A stretch of 33,988 bases of DNA from Actinomycetota bacterium (GCA_003168255.1 PMSU01000060.1:58592-92579), one strand, 5' to 3'; positions 15,755 to 24,832 are shown, numbered from the stretch's first letter. Notes: generated by a model from the letters alone, not told the origin. Program-made: numbers and translations.

Positions 15755-18066
15755 CCGGCACGAGCACGGCCACCGGGCCGCGCACGTCGCCGACCACAAG
15801 CGGCGTCGGCCAGAGCGCCGGCCGGCCCGACGCCAGGCAGAAGGTCACCGGCGAGTTCGCGTACTCCTCCGACCTGTGGCTTGACGGCATGATCTGGGGC
15901 GCGACGCTGCGCAGCCCGCACCCGCGCGCGGTCATCGACGGCCTGGACATCGGCGCGGCGCTGCGGCTGCCCGGCTGCCACGCGGTGCTGACCCACGACG
16001 ACGTACCGGGCCGCAAGGTATACGGGCTCGAGCACGCCGACCAGCCCGTCCTCGCCTCGGATCAGGTTCGCTACCAGGGCGAGCCGGTAGCCATCGTGGC
16101 GGCCGACCACCCGGAGACCGCGCGCCGCGCACTCGGCAAGATCAAGGTCTCCTACACCGAGCTCGAACCGCTCACCGACGCCCGCGCCGCGCTCGAGACC
16201 GCCGCCCCCCGCGTCCATGACGGCGGCAACGTGGTCCGCCATGTGAAGATCCGCAAAGGTGACCCAGCTGCCGTGGCCGAGCTGGTGGTATCCGGCGAGT
16301 ACCAGGTCGGGATGCAGGATCAGGCATTCCTCGGCCCCGAGTCCGGCCTTGCCGTCCCCGCCGAAGACGGCGGCGTGGACCTGTTCGTAGCCACCCAGTG
16401 GCTGCACGCGGACCGTACCCAGGTCGCCGCCTGCCTCGGCCTGCCCGAGGACATGGTGCGGATCACGCTGGCCGGCGTGGGCGGCGCATTCGGCGCCCGC
16501 GAGGACCTGTCCATGCAGGTGCACGCCTGCCTGCTCGCGCTGCGCACCGGCAAGCCGGTCAAGATGGTGTACTCGCGCGAGGAGTCCTTCTTCGGCCACG
16601 TGCACCGGCACCCGGCCACGCTGCACTACGAGCACGGCGCCGCGGCCGACGGGAAACTCATCTACGTGCGGGCCGACATCGTTCTCGACGGGGGCGCCTA
16701 CGCGTCGAGCTCGACAGCGGTAGCCGCGAACGCCGCCACTCTTGGAATAGGCCCTTATGAGGTTCCGAACGTCCGCTTGGACTGTCGTGCGGTTTACACG
16801 AACAACCCGCCGTGCGGGGCCATGCGCGGATTCGGCGCGGTGCAGGCATGCTTCGCCTACGAGTCCCAGATGGACAAGCTGGCCGCCGGCCTCGGGCTGG
16901 ATCCGGTAGAGCTGCGGGTCCGCAATGCCATGCACGAAGGCAGCGTGATGCCGACCGGCCAGGTGGTGGACTCCGCCGCGCCGGTGGCCGAGTTGCTCCG
17001 GCGGGTTTCCGGCCGCCCGCTGCCGCCTGCCGCGGCCGGGACGGACAGGGATATCCGTGGCCTTCCCGGCGGGGTGTCCAACACCACGCACGGCGAGGGA
17101 GTGGTGCGCGGCATCGGCTACGGCATCGGGATCAAAAACGTGTGCTTCTCGGAGGGTTTCGACGACTACTCCACCGCCCGGGTGCGGCTGCACCTGATCG
17201 GCGGCGAGCCCGCCGCCGACGTGCACACCGCCGCGGCGGAGGTGGGCCAGGGCCTGGTCACCCTCCAGGGCCAGATTGCCCGCACCGAGCTGGGCGTCGA
17301 GCAGGTGCGTGTCGTGCCCGCCGACACGTCGATCGGCAGCGGCGGATCCTCCTCCGCCTCCAGGCAGAGCTACATGACCGGCGGCGCGGTCCGGGCCGCC
17401 TGCGAGCAGGTGCGCGAGCAGATCCTGGAGCGCGGCCGGGGCCTGTTCCCCGGCCACGAGGATCTGTCGGTGTCCGGCGGCAAGCTGGTGTCAGCCCGCG
17501 ATGGCGCGCTTGCCGCCCTGGCGGACCTGCTGGCCGAGCCCGCCGAGGCTACCGTGACGTGGCGGCACCGCGGTACCAGTCCGCTCGACCCGCAGACCGG
17601 CCAGGGCGATGCCCACGTCCAGTACGCGTTCGCCGCGCACCGGGCGGTGGTGGACGTGGATACCGAGCTTGGCCTGGTGAAGGTGATCGAGCTCGCCTGC
17701 GCACAGGACGTCGGGCGGGCGATGAACCCCCAGGCGGTCGAGGGCCAGATCCACGGCGGCACCGCCCAGGGACTCGGCCTCGCGCTGATGGAGGAGATCC
17801 AGGTGACCGGCGGCAAGGTCCGAAATCCGTCGTTCACCGATTACCTCATCCCGACGATCCTGGACATGCCGCCGATGAAGCTCGATGTGCTCGAGCTCGC
17901 CGACCCGCACGCCCCCTACGGGCTGCGCGGGGTGGGAGAACCGCCCACGATCTCGTCCACGCCTGCTATCGTCGCCGCGATCCGCGCCGCCACCGGACTG
18001 GCCCTGACCCGGGTACCCGTCCGGCCAGAGCACATCACCGGAACCGGCCCTGAACGGGATGCATAG
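15751..18066 (+). CDS. Xanthine dehydrogenase molybdopterin-binding subunit
   Basis: This 771-residue large subunit binds the molybdenum cofactor and oxidises hypoxanthine and xanthine to urate. The aldehyde oxidase/XDH a/b hammerhead domain covers about 25-135 (GRPDARQKVTGEFAYSSDL). MoCo-binding motifs include GVGGAFGAREDLSMQ near 245-260, PCGAMRGFG near 352-360 and GSGGSSSASRQSYMTGG near 530-546. The catalytic Glu is E730 in GVGEPPTIS. The GTG start overlaps the deaminase stop (GTGA). The three XDH genes are split by the deaminase gene, and no XdhC-type cofactor-insertion gene is visible nearby. Confidence 0.94.
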   Translation: MTGTSTATGPRTSPTTSGVGQSAGRPDARQKVTGEFAYSSDLWLDGMIWGATLRSPHPRAVIDGLDIGAALRLPGCHAVLTHDDVPGRKVYGLEHADQPVLASDQVRYQGEPVAIVAADHPETARRALGKIKVSYTELEPLTDARAALETAAPRVHDGGNVVRHVKIRKGDPAAVAELVVSGEYQVGMQDQAFLGPESGLAVPAEDGGVDLFVATQWLHADRTQVAACLGLPEDMVRITLAGVGGAFGAREDLSMQVHACLLALRTGKPVKMVYSREESFFGHVHRHPATLHYEHGAAADGKLIYVRADIVLDGGAYASSSTAVAANAATLGIGPYEVPNVRLDCRAVYTNNPPCGAMRGFGAVQACFAYESQMDKLAAGLGLDPVELRVRNAMHEGSVMPTGQVVDSAAPVAELLRRVSGRPLPPAAAGTDRDIRGLPGGVSNTTHGEGVVRGIGYGIGIKNVCFSEGFDDYSTARVRLHLIGGEPAADVHTAAAEVGQGLVTLQGQIARTELGVEQVRVVPADTSIGSGGSSSASRQSYMTGGAVRAACEQVREQILERGRGLFPGHEDLSVSGGKLVSARDGALAALADLLAEPAEATVTWRHRGTSPLDPQTGQGDAHVQYAFAAHRAVVDVDTELGLVKVIELACAQDVGRAMNPQAVEGQIHGGTAQGLGLALMEEIQVTGGKVRNPSFTDYLIPTILDMPPMKLDVLELADPHAPYGLRGVGEPPTISSTPAIVAAIRAATGLALTRVPVRPEHITGTGPERDA

Positions 18067-18887
18067 TGGACACCCACGCCATGAAGTTCGACGTCAACTG
18101 CTCGATCCTGTTCACCGAGCTGCCGCTGCTAAAGCGGCCAGCGGCGGCCGCCGCGGCCGGCTTCGACGCGGTCGAGTTCTGGTGGCCGTTCGAAGATCCG
18201 GTGCCGGGCGACCATGAGGCGGACGCGTTCCTCGCCGCGCTCGGCGACGCCGGGATATCGCTGGCCGGCCTGAACTTCGCGGCCGGAGAAATCCCGGCCG
18301 GGGAACGCGGATGGCTGTCCCAGCCGGCCCGCGCCACCGCGTTCCGCGACAACGTGCAGGCCTGTGCCGGCATCGCCGGGCGGGCCGGCTGCACGGTGCT
18401 GAACGCGCTGTACGGGAACAGGGTGGACGGGGTTCCCGAGTCGGAGCAGGATGACCTGGCGGCGGAGAGCCTCGCGCTCGCCGCCAGTGCCGCGGCCGGC
18501 ATCGGTGCCACCGTGGTCATCGAGGCGCTCAACGCGCCGGAGAGCCCGCGTTACCCGCTGGTGTCGGCGGCCGCGGTCATCACGGTAGTCGACCGGGTGC
18601 GGGCCGAGGCCGGGGTCACCAACGTGGCGTTCCTGGCTGACCTATATCACCTAGCCCGGATGAATGAGGATCTGGCAGGCGTGCTCGACGCCTACTTCGA
18701 CAAGATCGGCCACGTGCAGATCGCCGACGTGCCTGGCCGCGGCGCCCCAGGCACCGGCAAGATCGAGTTTGGGCCGCTGCTCGGCCAGCTCGCCGGGCTA
18801 GGCTACCGGGGCCGGGTGGGCCTGGAGTACAAGCCGACGGACCCCGCGGACAGCTCGTCCAGCTTCGGCTGGCTGACCCGCAGCTAG
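18066..18887 (+). CDS. hyi: Hydroxypyruvate isomerase family TIM-barrel protein
   Basis: This 273-residue xylose-isomerase-like TIM barrel has the hydroxypyruvate isomerase pattern: NCSILFTELPLLKRPAAAAAAGFDAVEFWWPF at the N-terminus, VVIEALN with a metal-binding Glu near residue 160, FLADLYHLARMNED near 193, and GLEYKPTDP with the final Glu near 258. It interconverts hydroxypyruvate and tartronate semialdehyde, linking glyoxylate from allantoin breakdown to glycerate. The GTG at 18066 overlaps the XDH stop (TAGTG); the ATG at 18081, which begins the conserved region, is a fair alternative. Glyoxylate carboligase, the usual partner, is absent from the window. Confidence 0.87.
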   Translation: MDTHAMKFDVNCSILFTELPLLKRPAAAAAAGFDAVEFWWPFEDPVPGDHEADAFLAALGDAGISLAGLNFAAGEIPAGERGWLSQPARATAFRDNVQACAGIAGRAGCTVLNALYGNRVDGVPESEQDDLAAESLALAASAAAGIGATVVIEALNAPESPRYPLVSAAAVITVVDRVRAEAGVTNVAFLADLYHLARMNEDLAGVLDAYFDKIGHVQIADVPGRGAPGTGKIEFGPLLGQLAGLGYRGRVGLEYKPTDPADSSSSFGWLTRS

Positions 18888-18928
18888 AGCGCCCCGGCCG
18901 CGCAGCACCCAGAAGGAGAGCCACGCCT

Positions 18929-19846
18929 ATGGCGCGCATCGGATTCATCGGCCTGGGCATCATGGGCAGCCCGATGGCTGCGAACCTGGTCAAGGCCGGT
19001 CACCAGGTGCGCGGTCACGACCACCACGCCGAGAACATGGACAAGCTGGTAGCGGCCGGCGGGATCGCGGCCGCCTCGGTGGCGCAGGCGACGGGCGACG
19101 CCGAGGTGGTGGCCACCATGCTGCCGGACTCGCCGCAGGTGACCGAGGCCGTGCTCGGCGCGGGCGGGGTCTTCGACACGCTGCGAGCCGCCGGCACCCG
19201 GGGCGTGCTGTTTGTCGACTTCTCGACCATCAGCCCGCAGACCTCACGGGAGATCGCGCTGGCCGGCGCCGAGGTCGGCGCCCGGGTGCTCGACGCGCCG
19301 GTCAGCGGCGGGCAGACCGGCGCCATCGAGGGCAAGCTGTCGATCATGGTGGGCGGTGCGGCCGCGGACTTCGAGGCCGCCACGGCGGTGCTGCGAGCGG
19401 TGGGCACGACGCTTGCCCTGGTCGGGCCGCACGGCTCGGGCCAGGTAGTCAAGGCGGCGAACCAGCTCGTCGTCGGCGGCATCTACGCGCTGGTCGCCGA
19501 GGCTATCGTCCTGATGGAGGCCTCCGGCGTGGACGCGAAGGCCGGCCTCGACGTGCTGGCCGGCGGCCTGGCCGGCAGCCGCATCCTCGAGCTCAAGCGC
19601 GAGTCCATGCTCGCCCGCCAGTTCAGGCCCGGGTTCCGGATCGACCTGCATCACAAGGACATGGGCATCGCGCTGGCCACCGCGCGGGACGCCAATGTGT
19701 CGCTGCCGATGACCGGCCTGGTGGCTCAGCTGATCGCATCGGCCAGGGCTCGCGGCGACGGCGCGCTCGACCACTCGGCCCTGCTTCGGACCGCCGAGGC
19801 GCTGTCAGGCCGGGAGACCGCGCGCCCGCCGGGCGGTGGCCAGTAG
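18929..19846 (+). CDS. glxR: 2-hydroxy-3-oxopropionate (tartronate semialdehyde) reductase
   Basis: This 305-residue beta-hydroxyacid dehydrogenase reduces tartronate semialdehyde to D-glycerate with NAD(P)H. It opens with the dinucleotide motif GFIGLGIMGSPMAANL, has the substrate-binding loop DAPVSGGQTGAIEGKLSIMVGG near residues 120-141, and the catalytic Lys in KAANQLVVGG near 173. The helix-rich C-terminal domain includes FRIDLHHKDMGIA. An AAGGAGAG site precedes the ATG. It ends the catabolic operon, 41 bp after the isomerase gene. Related 3-hydroxyisobutyrate dehydrogenases are similar, but the neighbour hyi favours this role. Confidence 0.88.
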   Translation: MARIGFIGLGIMGSPMAANLVKAGHQVRGHDHHAENMDKLVAAGGIAAASVAQATGDAEVVATMLPDSPQVTEAVLGAGGVFDTLRAAGTRGVLFVDFSTISPQTSREIALAGAEVGARVLDAPVSGGQTGAIEGKLSIMVGGAAADFEAATAVLRAVGTTLALVGPHGSGQVVKAANQLVVGGIYALVAEAIVLMEASGVDAKAGLDVLAGGLAGSRILELKRESMLARQFRPGFRIDLHHKDMGIALATARDANVSLPMTGLVAQLIASARARGDGALDHSALLRTAEALSGRETARPPGGGQ

Positions 19847-19882
19847 GCACCGCGTGCCCGGGCCGGCCAGTCAGCCCGCCAG

Positions 19883-21079
19883 TCAGCCGAAGGACAGCCC
19901 GCTGAGGTTTGGCGGGCAGCCCAGGCTCTCGAACTGGCTGAGCGTGGCGACGTAGGCCGACGACGGGTAGTAGGCGCCCATGTCCTGCATCGCCTGACCG
20001 GGCTGGACGTTCTGGATGGCCTGGGCGAAGGAGGCATCGGGCAGCATGTTGCGCAGCAGGAGCGTGCCGGTTTGCACCGCGCCCCAGGGCAGCCAGGTGT
20101 CGTCGCACGCGGCCCCGGTGTTCGTCGGGCGGGTCTTCGAAATGACGATCGTGTAGTAACCGCCGGACAGGTTGGTGAGGTAGTCGGGACTGCAACTGAT
20201 GACACCGGTGGTCTTGGGGTTGTTCTCGCACATCGACCAGTACCTCAGCTGCGTGCCTCCCTCAAAGGTCGGTTCCCCCTCGAAGGTCGCGGGGAAGGTG
20301 GGGGCCTCGGCGTGGATCACCAGTACCTGGCCGAATGTCTGGCTGATCGAGGTGCTGAGGTACGCGTTGTCGAGGTTGCCGTAGCTGTTGTTGCCGGTCG
20401 CTTTGGTCCAGGTCAGCGGGTTGGTGGCGGCCGCGGGCCGGATCGCGTGGGACGCGGATGTCGTAGCGGCGCCACTGCGGGCGTTGTCGGTGCATTCGGG
20501 CGGCAGCGTTGTCCCGGCCGGCGCGTTGAACGTGACTGCCGGGGTGCCCACCCCGCCGGTGTCGTCCTGGCCTGTGTCAGGCACGTACACCCGGTAGATC
20601 ACCGATTGCGTCGTCGGCGGCTTTGTCGCGGCACCGGTGTAGAGGGTGTTGGCCGCCCGCTGGGTCGGCAGCGCCTTGAACTCAACCGTCATGTGGTAAG
20701 TCACGGTGCCGTTGCGGGGATTGCCGCCCTGGAAGGGGTTGAGCGCCCCGCCGTCAGGGACGAGGATGTCGTCCTCCACGACGTCGTAAGCCGCGGCGCC
20801 CTGATAGGAGTTGAACGACATGTACCGGGCGTGCGGGAAGGTTCCCGCCAGGGACAAGTAGCCGCCCTTCACCACCGGGAACCGCACCGTCCAGTACGTC
20901 GCCGACGTGTCGGGATAGGCGGTGTTGCCGGTCGCCTGTGTCCAGCTGAGCGGGCAGCTCACCGGTGCCTGAGCGGTCCTTGTCGTCCCGGCCTGGCCGG
21001 CGCTGGCCGGCAGTACCGCCGCGAGACCAGCAGTTAATGCGACGATGCCGACCGCGGCAACGCGTCGACGCAGCTTCAC
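19883..21079 (-). CDS. Secreted protein of unknown function with an internal duplication
   Basis: This 398-residue protein has a clear signal peptide (MKLRRRVAAVGIVALTAGLAAVLPASAGQA) with probable cleavage after ASA or AGQA near residues 27-30. The mature part is rich in Thr, Ser, Asn, Tyr and Trp. Two related segments, PLSWTQATGNTAYPDTSATYW near residue 43 and PLTWTKATGNNSYGNLDNAYL near residue 222, mark an internal duplication. Strings such as ARYMSFNSYQG recall extracellular beta-sandwich proteins of the DUF1214/DUF1254 type, but this is only an impression. The start is GTG at 21079 after GGGAGG. It is convergent with the catabolic operon (36 bp apart) and divergent from the SGNH gene. No function is assigned. 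Confidence 0.75.
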   Translation of the reverse strand: MKLRRRVAAVGIVALTAGLAAVLPASAGQAGTTRTAQAPVSCPLSWTQATGNTAYPDTSATYWTVRFPVVKGGYLSLAGTFPHARYMSFNSYQGAAAYDVVEDDILVPDGGALNPFQGGNPRNGTVTYHMTVEFKALPTQRAANTLYTGAATKPPTTQSVIYRVYVPDTGQDDTGGVGTPAVTFNAPAGTTLPPECTDNARSGAATTSASHAIRPAAATNPLTWTKATGNNSYGNLDNAYLSTSISQTFGQVLVIHAEAPTFPATFEGEPTFEGGTQLRYWSMCENNPKTTGVISCSPDYLTNLSGGYYTIVISKTRPTNTGAACDDTWLPWGAVQTGTLLLRNMLPDASFAQAIQNVQPGQAMQDMGAYYPSSAYVATLSQFESLGCPPNLSGLSFG

Positions 21080-21239
21080 GGGGCCTCCCGATCCGACGAC
21101 CGTCCGACTAACGGCGGGTCGCCGAGCCAGGCAACGACCATGCTATCCCCGGGTTGCCGCCAGGCGATCACCAGAAGAGTCGGCTGGGCGCCATCCGCGC
21201 GTGGACCTCTTAGCTCCGGCCTTGAGGGAGACTGGGGGC
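21080..21239. promoter_or_regulatory. Divergent intergenic region
   Basis: This 160-bp spacer lies between two divergently transcribed secreted-protein genes and must hold both promoters. I see no strong hexamers or palindromes. It also marks the left edge of the block with CTC-rich leucine codons. Confidence 0.35.
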
Positions 21240-22133
21240 ATGGCAGCCAGGGTGATGACGTGGCGCATTCTGGCGCTGATGGCCTTGTCGCTCGCGGTGC
21301 TCATGAGCTCGATCGTCGTGTCCGGGTCAGGGAGAGCCAGTAGCGGAACCGGGTATGACCCGGCGGGGTTCGCCGGCGCTCAGGCTGCAATGCCCCGCGA
21401 GAGCGCCGCCGGCTGTCGTGTCCTTCCTGACACCTCCCCATCGGGCGCGACGGGTCCCTTGCTCGTGGCGCTCGGTGCCTCGTTCACCGCTGGCGCGGGA
21501 GCTCCTCGCCCCGCGCAGAGCTGGGCGGTTCGCCTCGCCGAGCTCATCAGGTGGCGGGCGGTGACGCTCGGAGTACCCGGCGCCGGCTACACCGTGCCGG
21601 GGCTCGACGATCTCGGCCCCCTCTCCCGTGAGCTCGAGCGGGTCGACCTCGCGAAGCTCCATCCGTCGCTTGTCGTCGTCCAGGCGGGGCACGACGACGC
21701 GAACGTGCCGAGGGCAGCGGAAGCGGATCACGTTGCCGCCCTGGTCCGGCGCCTCAGGGCCGAAGTCCCGGGAGCCAGGCTCGCCTTTCTTACGGTGTTC
21801 TCGCGTCCAGGCGCAACCGCGACCGTGCTGAAGGGGGAACTCAGAACGGACTCGGTCATCGTGTCGGCCATCCGGAAGGGCGATCCACGCGCCATCATCA
21901 TCGACCCGCTACGCGACCACTGGCGCTTCCCGCGGGCCGGTGGCGGCCTGCATCCGACAGCCCGTGGCCATCTCATCATCGCCGAGCGCGTCGCGCGTGC
22001 TCTCGTCAATGCCGGAGCGGTAGCCACCTCAGCGTCGAGGCCGTCGCCGGCCAGCGTCACCTGCACGCGCCTCGGCGTGGTCTATCAGCACGTGGGTGGA
22101 GTATCCCAACGACAGCGAGGCTCGGTCAGATAG
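21240..22133 (+). CDS. SGNH-type hydrolase, membrane-anchored or secreted
   Basis: This 297-residue protein has one hydrophobic segment (residues about 9-28) and an extracellular SGNH/GDSL-like domain. Block I reads LVALGASFTAG with Ser81 as nucleophile (GAS in place of GDS). The block III position is QAGHDD at 148-153 (usual G-x-N-D), and block V is GLHPTARGH with His238. The Asp normally three residues before the His is Gly235 here, so the triad may be incomplete. The ATG at 21240 follows GAGGGAG. The frame opens at 21045, but the extra part has no signal-peptide logic. The last 20 or so residues look like random read-through. Leucine codons are mostly CTC, as in the following genes, so it may belong with them, removing an ester group. 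Confidence 0.72.
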   Translation: MAARVMTWRILALMALSLAVLMSSIVVSGSGRASSGTGYDPAGFAGAQAAMPRESAAGCRVLPDTSPSGATGPLLVALGASFTAGAGAPRPAQSWAVRLAELIRWRAVTLGVPGAGYTVPGLDDLGPLSRELERVDLAKLHPSLVVVQAGHDDANVPRAAEADHVAALVRRLRAEVPGARLAFLTVFSRPGATATVLKGELRTDSVIVSAIRKGDPRAIIIDPLRDHWRFPRAGGGLHPTARGHLIIAERVARALVNAGAVATSASRPSPASVTCTRLGVVYQHVGGVSQRQRGSVR

Positions 22134-22358
22134 TCCGGCGGACCCGTGCGCGTCGCTCGTGCCTACCTGGCCGGCGTCGGCCCCGCCGTGATGCCGTGGC
22201 CCGTCGTGCCCAACGGCTCCCTGCTAGGGGTGGCGCAGCTGTCTGGCGCGGTCGATCCGATCCGCGGTCCGGGCCACGCAGCGGTTCTGCGCATTCTCTG
22301 ATGAGCTCCTCATAATCCGTTCATTGAACTGTCACTTCACGCGCAGGCATCTTTCAGC
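22134..22358. promoter_or_regulatory. Upstream region of the ligase-ComA operon
   Basis: No gene is visible. The last 60 bases are clearly more AT-rich than the rest, as expected for a promoter. A 13-bp perfect palindrome, ATGAGCTCCTCAT (22301-22313), is followed by TTCATTGAACTGTCAC. These are candidate regulator-binding elements about 50-80 bp before the ligase start. Confidence 0.35.
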
Positions 22359-24014
22359 GTGCCTGGAAGCCAGATCTTCACGATGGATTTCATGAACAGG
22401 CCATTTCTTTCCGCCGACCTTTCCGGTGCCGGGGACAGCAAGCTCGCGGTAACTCCGGTACCGGCGTCGGTGCGGGCCCGGCTCGACGTGCTGAGCAGAC
22501 GCTGCGGCGACCGGGCAGGTTACCTCGATGCGGGCAGCGGCGAGGTCGTTACGTGGTCGCAGGCTGCCCGGCAGGCAGCGGACTGGGCCGCGCTGCTGCC
22601 GCCGGGCACCGTCGTGCCTCTGCGCGTCACCAACCCGGTGGCGTTCTGCCGCGCCTACCTCGCGGGACTCGCGGCGGGCGTCTGCGTCGCGCCGCTCGAT
22701 CCCCGCGCGACGACCGGCGAGCTCGCCAGCATCCTCGGGGTCCTCGAGGCCGCCGACGTGGTCATCGACGAGGAAGAAGCGGCAGCGGAATTCGACGGCT
22801 CGGGTGTCAATCTCTGGATGACCTCCGCGGCCGGGCTGCGACTAGCTCGACGCGGACACGAGGTTCGGCTCGGTGCCCGGGGGGTCGCCGCCCTGCTGCC
22901 TACCTCGGGAACGACCGGGCGGCCCAAGCTGGTCCCGCTGTCGGAGTCCCAGCTGCTGCGGGTGGCCGCCCGCATTGCCAGCCACCACGCGCTCACACCG
23001 CAAGACCGCGGATACTCACCCCTTCCGCTCTCTCACGTGAACGCCCAGGTCGTCGGTGTACTGTCCACCCTCGTTGCGGGCAGCAGCCTCGTCGTCGAGG
23101 ACCGCTTCCACGGATCACGTTTCTGGGCGACCGCCGACGAGCTCGACGTGAGCTGGCTCAACCTCGTCCCTGCGATCCTCGGCATCCTGAGCGAGGGGGC
23201 ATCTCCCGCCCACGCCGTGTCGCGGGGCGTGCGCTTCGCCAGATCGGCCTCTGCGCCGCTGCCCGCAGCGGTGCGAAAGCGTTTCGAGGAGAGGTCCGGT
23301 GTCGGCGTGCTCGAGACGTACGGCATGACCGAGGCGGCGAGCCAGATCGCCGCCAACCCGCTGCTCGGCCGCGAGCGGCAACCCGGCTCTGTCGGACGGC
23401 CCACTGGCGTCACGGTGCGCATCGTCGACGAAGACCGTCACGAACTGCCGGCGGCGGAGATCGGCGCCGTCGAGCTCCGGGGTCGCAACGTGGTCGATGT
23501 GTACCTCGGCCGTGGCCGGACACCGATTCCGGCCCGGGCCACAGATGGCTGGCTGTGCACTGGCGACCTGGCGTTCCGCGATCCCGAGGGCTTCCTCTAC
23601 CTGGTCGGCCGCAGCGACGACGTGATCAACAGGGGGGGCGAGAAATTCCACCCGCGTGAGATCGAGGAGGTACTGCTCGGCGACTCCCGCATTCGCAGTG
23701 CCGCGGTCGTCGGCCGGCCGCACCGATTGCTCGGCGAGGAGTCAGTGGCCTACGTCGTTACCGACGCCGATCTCGTCAGCTCCGGCCGTGCTGGCCTCGC
23801 CAGTGAGCTGCTCGATCGGTGCCGGCGGGCGCTAAGCCCGCATAAGCAGCCCGCGAGCGTCGTTGTCGTCGACTCGCTGCCGACCGGACCCACGGGCAAG
23901 CCCAATCGCCGGGCCCTGCGCGTCGCCGCAGTCGGCGACGCCCCCGTACCGACAACCGGAACACAAGGCATCAGGGATCTCGCTGCCAGCCGAACCGAGA
24001 CGGCAGCACCATGA
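22359..24014 (+). CDS. AMP-dependent acyl-CoA synthetase/ligase
   Basis: This 551-residue ANL-superfamily adenylating enzyme activates a carboxylic acid as acyl-AMP and passes it to CoA or another thiol. Core motifs are present: A3 LLPTSGTTGRPKLVPLS near residue 183, LPLSHVNAQ near 225, A5 ETYGMTEAAS near 320, A7 GWLCTGDLAFRDPEG near 395, A8 GRSDDVINRGGEKFHPREIEEVL near 417-440, and the catalytic Lys in PTGPTGKPNRRAL near 515. The general look is that of oxalyl-/fatty-acyl-CoA ligases. Start is uncertain: GTG 22359 or ATG 22383 or 22392, none with a strong ribosome site. Its stop lies 14 bases before the comA-like gene, so the two are coupled. No carrier-protein gene is present, so CoA is the likelier acceptor. 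Confidence 0.88.
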   Translation: MPGSQIFTMDFMNRPFLSADLSGAGDSKLAVTPVPASVRARLDVLSRRCGDRAGYLDAGSGEVVTWSQAARQAADWAALLPPGTVVPLRVTNPVAFCRAYLAGLAAGVCVAPLDPRATTGELASILGVLEAADVVIDEEEAAAEFDGSGVNLWMTSAAGLRLARRGHEVRLGARGVAALLPTSGTTGRPKLVPLSESQLLRVAARIASHHALTPQDRGYSPLPLSHVNAQVVGVLSTLVAGSSLVVEDRFHGSRFWATADELDVSWLNLVPAILGILSEGASPAHAVSRGVRFARSASAPLPAAVRKRFEERSGVGVLETYGMTEAASQIAANPLLGRERQPGSVGRPTGVTVRIVDEDRHELPAAEIGAVELRGRNVVDVYLGRGRTPIPARATDGWLCTGDLAFRDPEGFLYLVGRSDDVINRGGEKFHPREIEEVLLGDSRIRSAAVVGRPHRLLGEESVAYVVTDADLVSSGRAGLASELLDRCRRALSPHKQPASVVVVDSLPTGPTGKPNRRALRVAAVGDAPVPTTGTQGIRDLAASRTETAAP

Positions 24015-24028
24015 AAGGGAGAACGAAC

Positions 24029-24832
24029 ATGAACACCAGTCCACTCAGTTTGCCCTGTCGTAGCGAGAAGCCGCGCCGGGAAGGCCTCACTGTCGTCATC
24101 GACAACGGCATTCCCTTCTCCGCATTCGAGGACGCGATCGCCAGTGCCGCGTTCGGCATCGACCTCGTCAAGTTCGGCTGGGGAACGGCACTCGTGACGC
24201 CGCGTCTCGAGGACAAGATGGACTGCCTCGATCGATACGGCATCGGCTACCTCTTCGGCGGCACGCTATTCGAGAAGTTCGTCGCTCAGGACCTTGCCGA
24301 GGACTATTTCAAGCTCTGCCGCCTGCACCGCTGCCGCTATGTCGAGGTCTCCGATGGCACCATCCACCTGTCGAGCGCAAGCAAGGCGAAGCTCATTGCC
24401 CGCGCCGCTGAGGAGTTCGTCGTCCTCAGTGAGGTCGGCTACAAGGACGCCGAGCGGTCCGCGGCGCTGACCGGGGAGCAGTGGGTGTCCTTCGTCGAGC
24501 AGGACCTCGCAGCGGGAGCGAGCTTCATCGTCACCGAAGCTCGAGAGAGCGGACGCAGTGGCATTTGCGACGCGAACGGCGTGCCGCGCTTCGACGTCGT
24601 GGAGGAGATCATCGGCAGCGTGCCGGACTGTCGGCGCCTCGTGTTCGAGGCGCCGACGAAGGAGCTGCAGACGTTCTTCGTGACCCGCGTCGGCAGCGAC
24701 GTCAATCTCGCCAATGTGGCACCGAACGACGTGATCGCGCTCGAGACGCTACGTCTCGGGTTGCGTTCGGACACCCTCGTGCACTTCGAGCTGGAGCGTC
24801 AGCAAGAGCAGAGGATCGAGATCGGTGCGTGA
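24029..24832 (+). CDS. comA: ComA-family phosphosulfolactate synthase
   Basis: This 267-residue TIM-barrel protein matches the ComA family, which adds sulfite to phosphoenolpyruvate to make (2R)-phospho-3-sulfolactate, the first step of coenzyme M synthesis in methanogens. Family blocks appear in order: TVVIDNGIP (residues about 18-26), IDLVKFGWGTALV (about 45-57), GIGYLFGGTLFEKFV, RYVEVSDGTIHL (about 104-115), VVLSEVGYKD (about 131-140), FIVTEARESG, VFEAPTKELQTFFVTRVGSDVNLANV and DVIALETLRLGLRSDT. The ATG at 24029 has AAGGGAG eight bases upstream; the earlier ATG at 24011 overlaps the ligase stop but has no such site. No phosphatase (ComB) or dehydrogenase (ComC) gene is nearby. Plant HSA32-like roles without this chemistry are a possible alternative. 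Confidence 0.88.
   Translation: MNTSPLSLPCRSEKPRREGLTVVIDNGIPFSAFEDAIASAAFGIDLVKFGWGTALVTPRLEDKMDCLDRYGIGYLFGGTLFEKFVAQDLAEDYFKLCRLHRCRYVEVSDGTIHLSSASKAKLIARAAEEFVVLSEVGYKDAERSAALTGEQWVSFVEQDLAAGASFIVTEARESGRSGICDANGVPRFDVVEEIIGSVPDCRRLVFEAPTKELQTFFVTRVGSDVNLANVAPNDVIALETLRLGLRSDTLVHFELERQQEQRIEIGA

Noticed and set aside
15094..17457. Long minus-strand open frame of 787 codons opposite the deaminase and XDH large subunit
   Set aside because: High-GC DNA leaves long antisense frames; the plus-strand products have full motifs and family lengths, the antisense one none.
24011..24028. Earlier ATG for the ComA-like protein
   Set aside because: It gives six extra residues without homology, and the ribosome site AAGGGAG lies after it, in the right place for the ATG at 24029.
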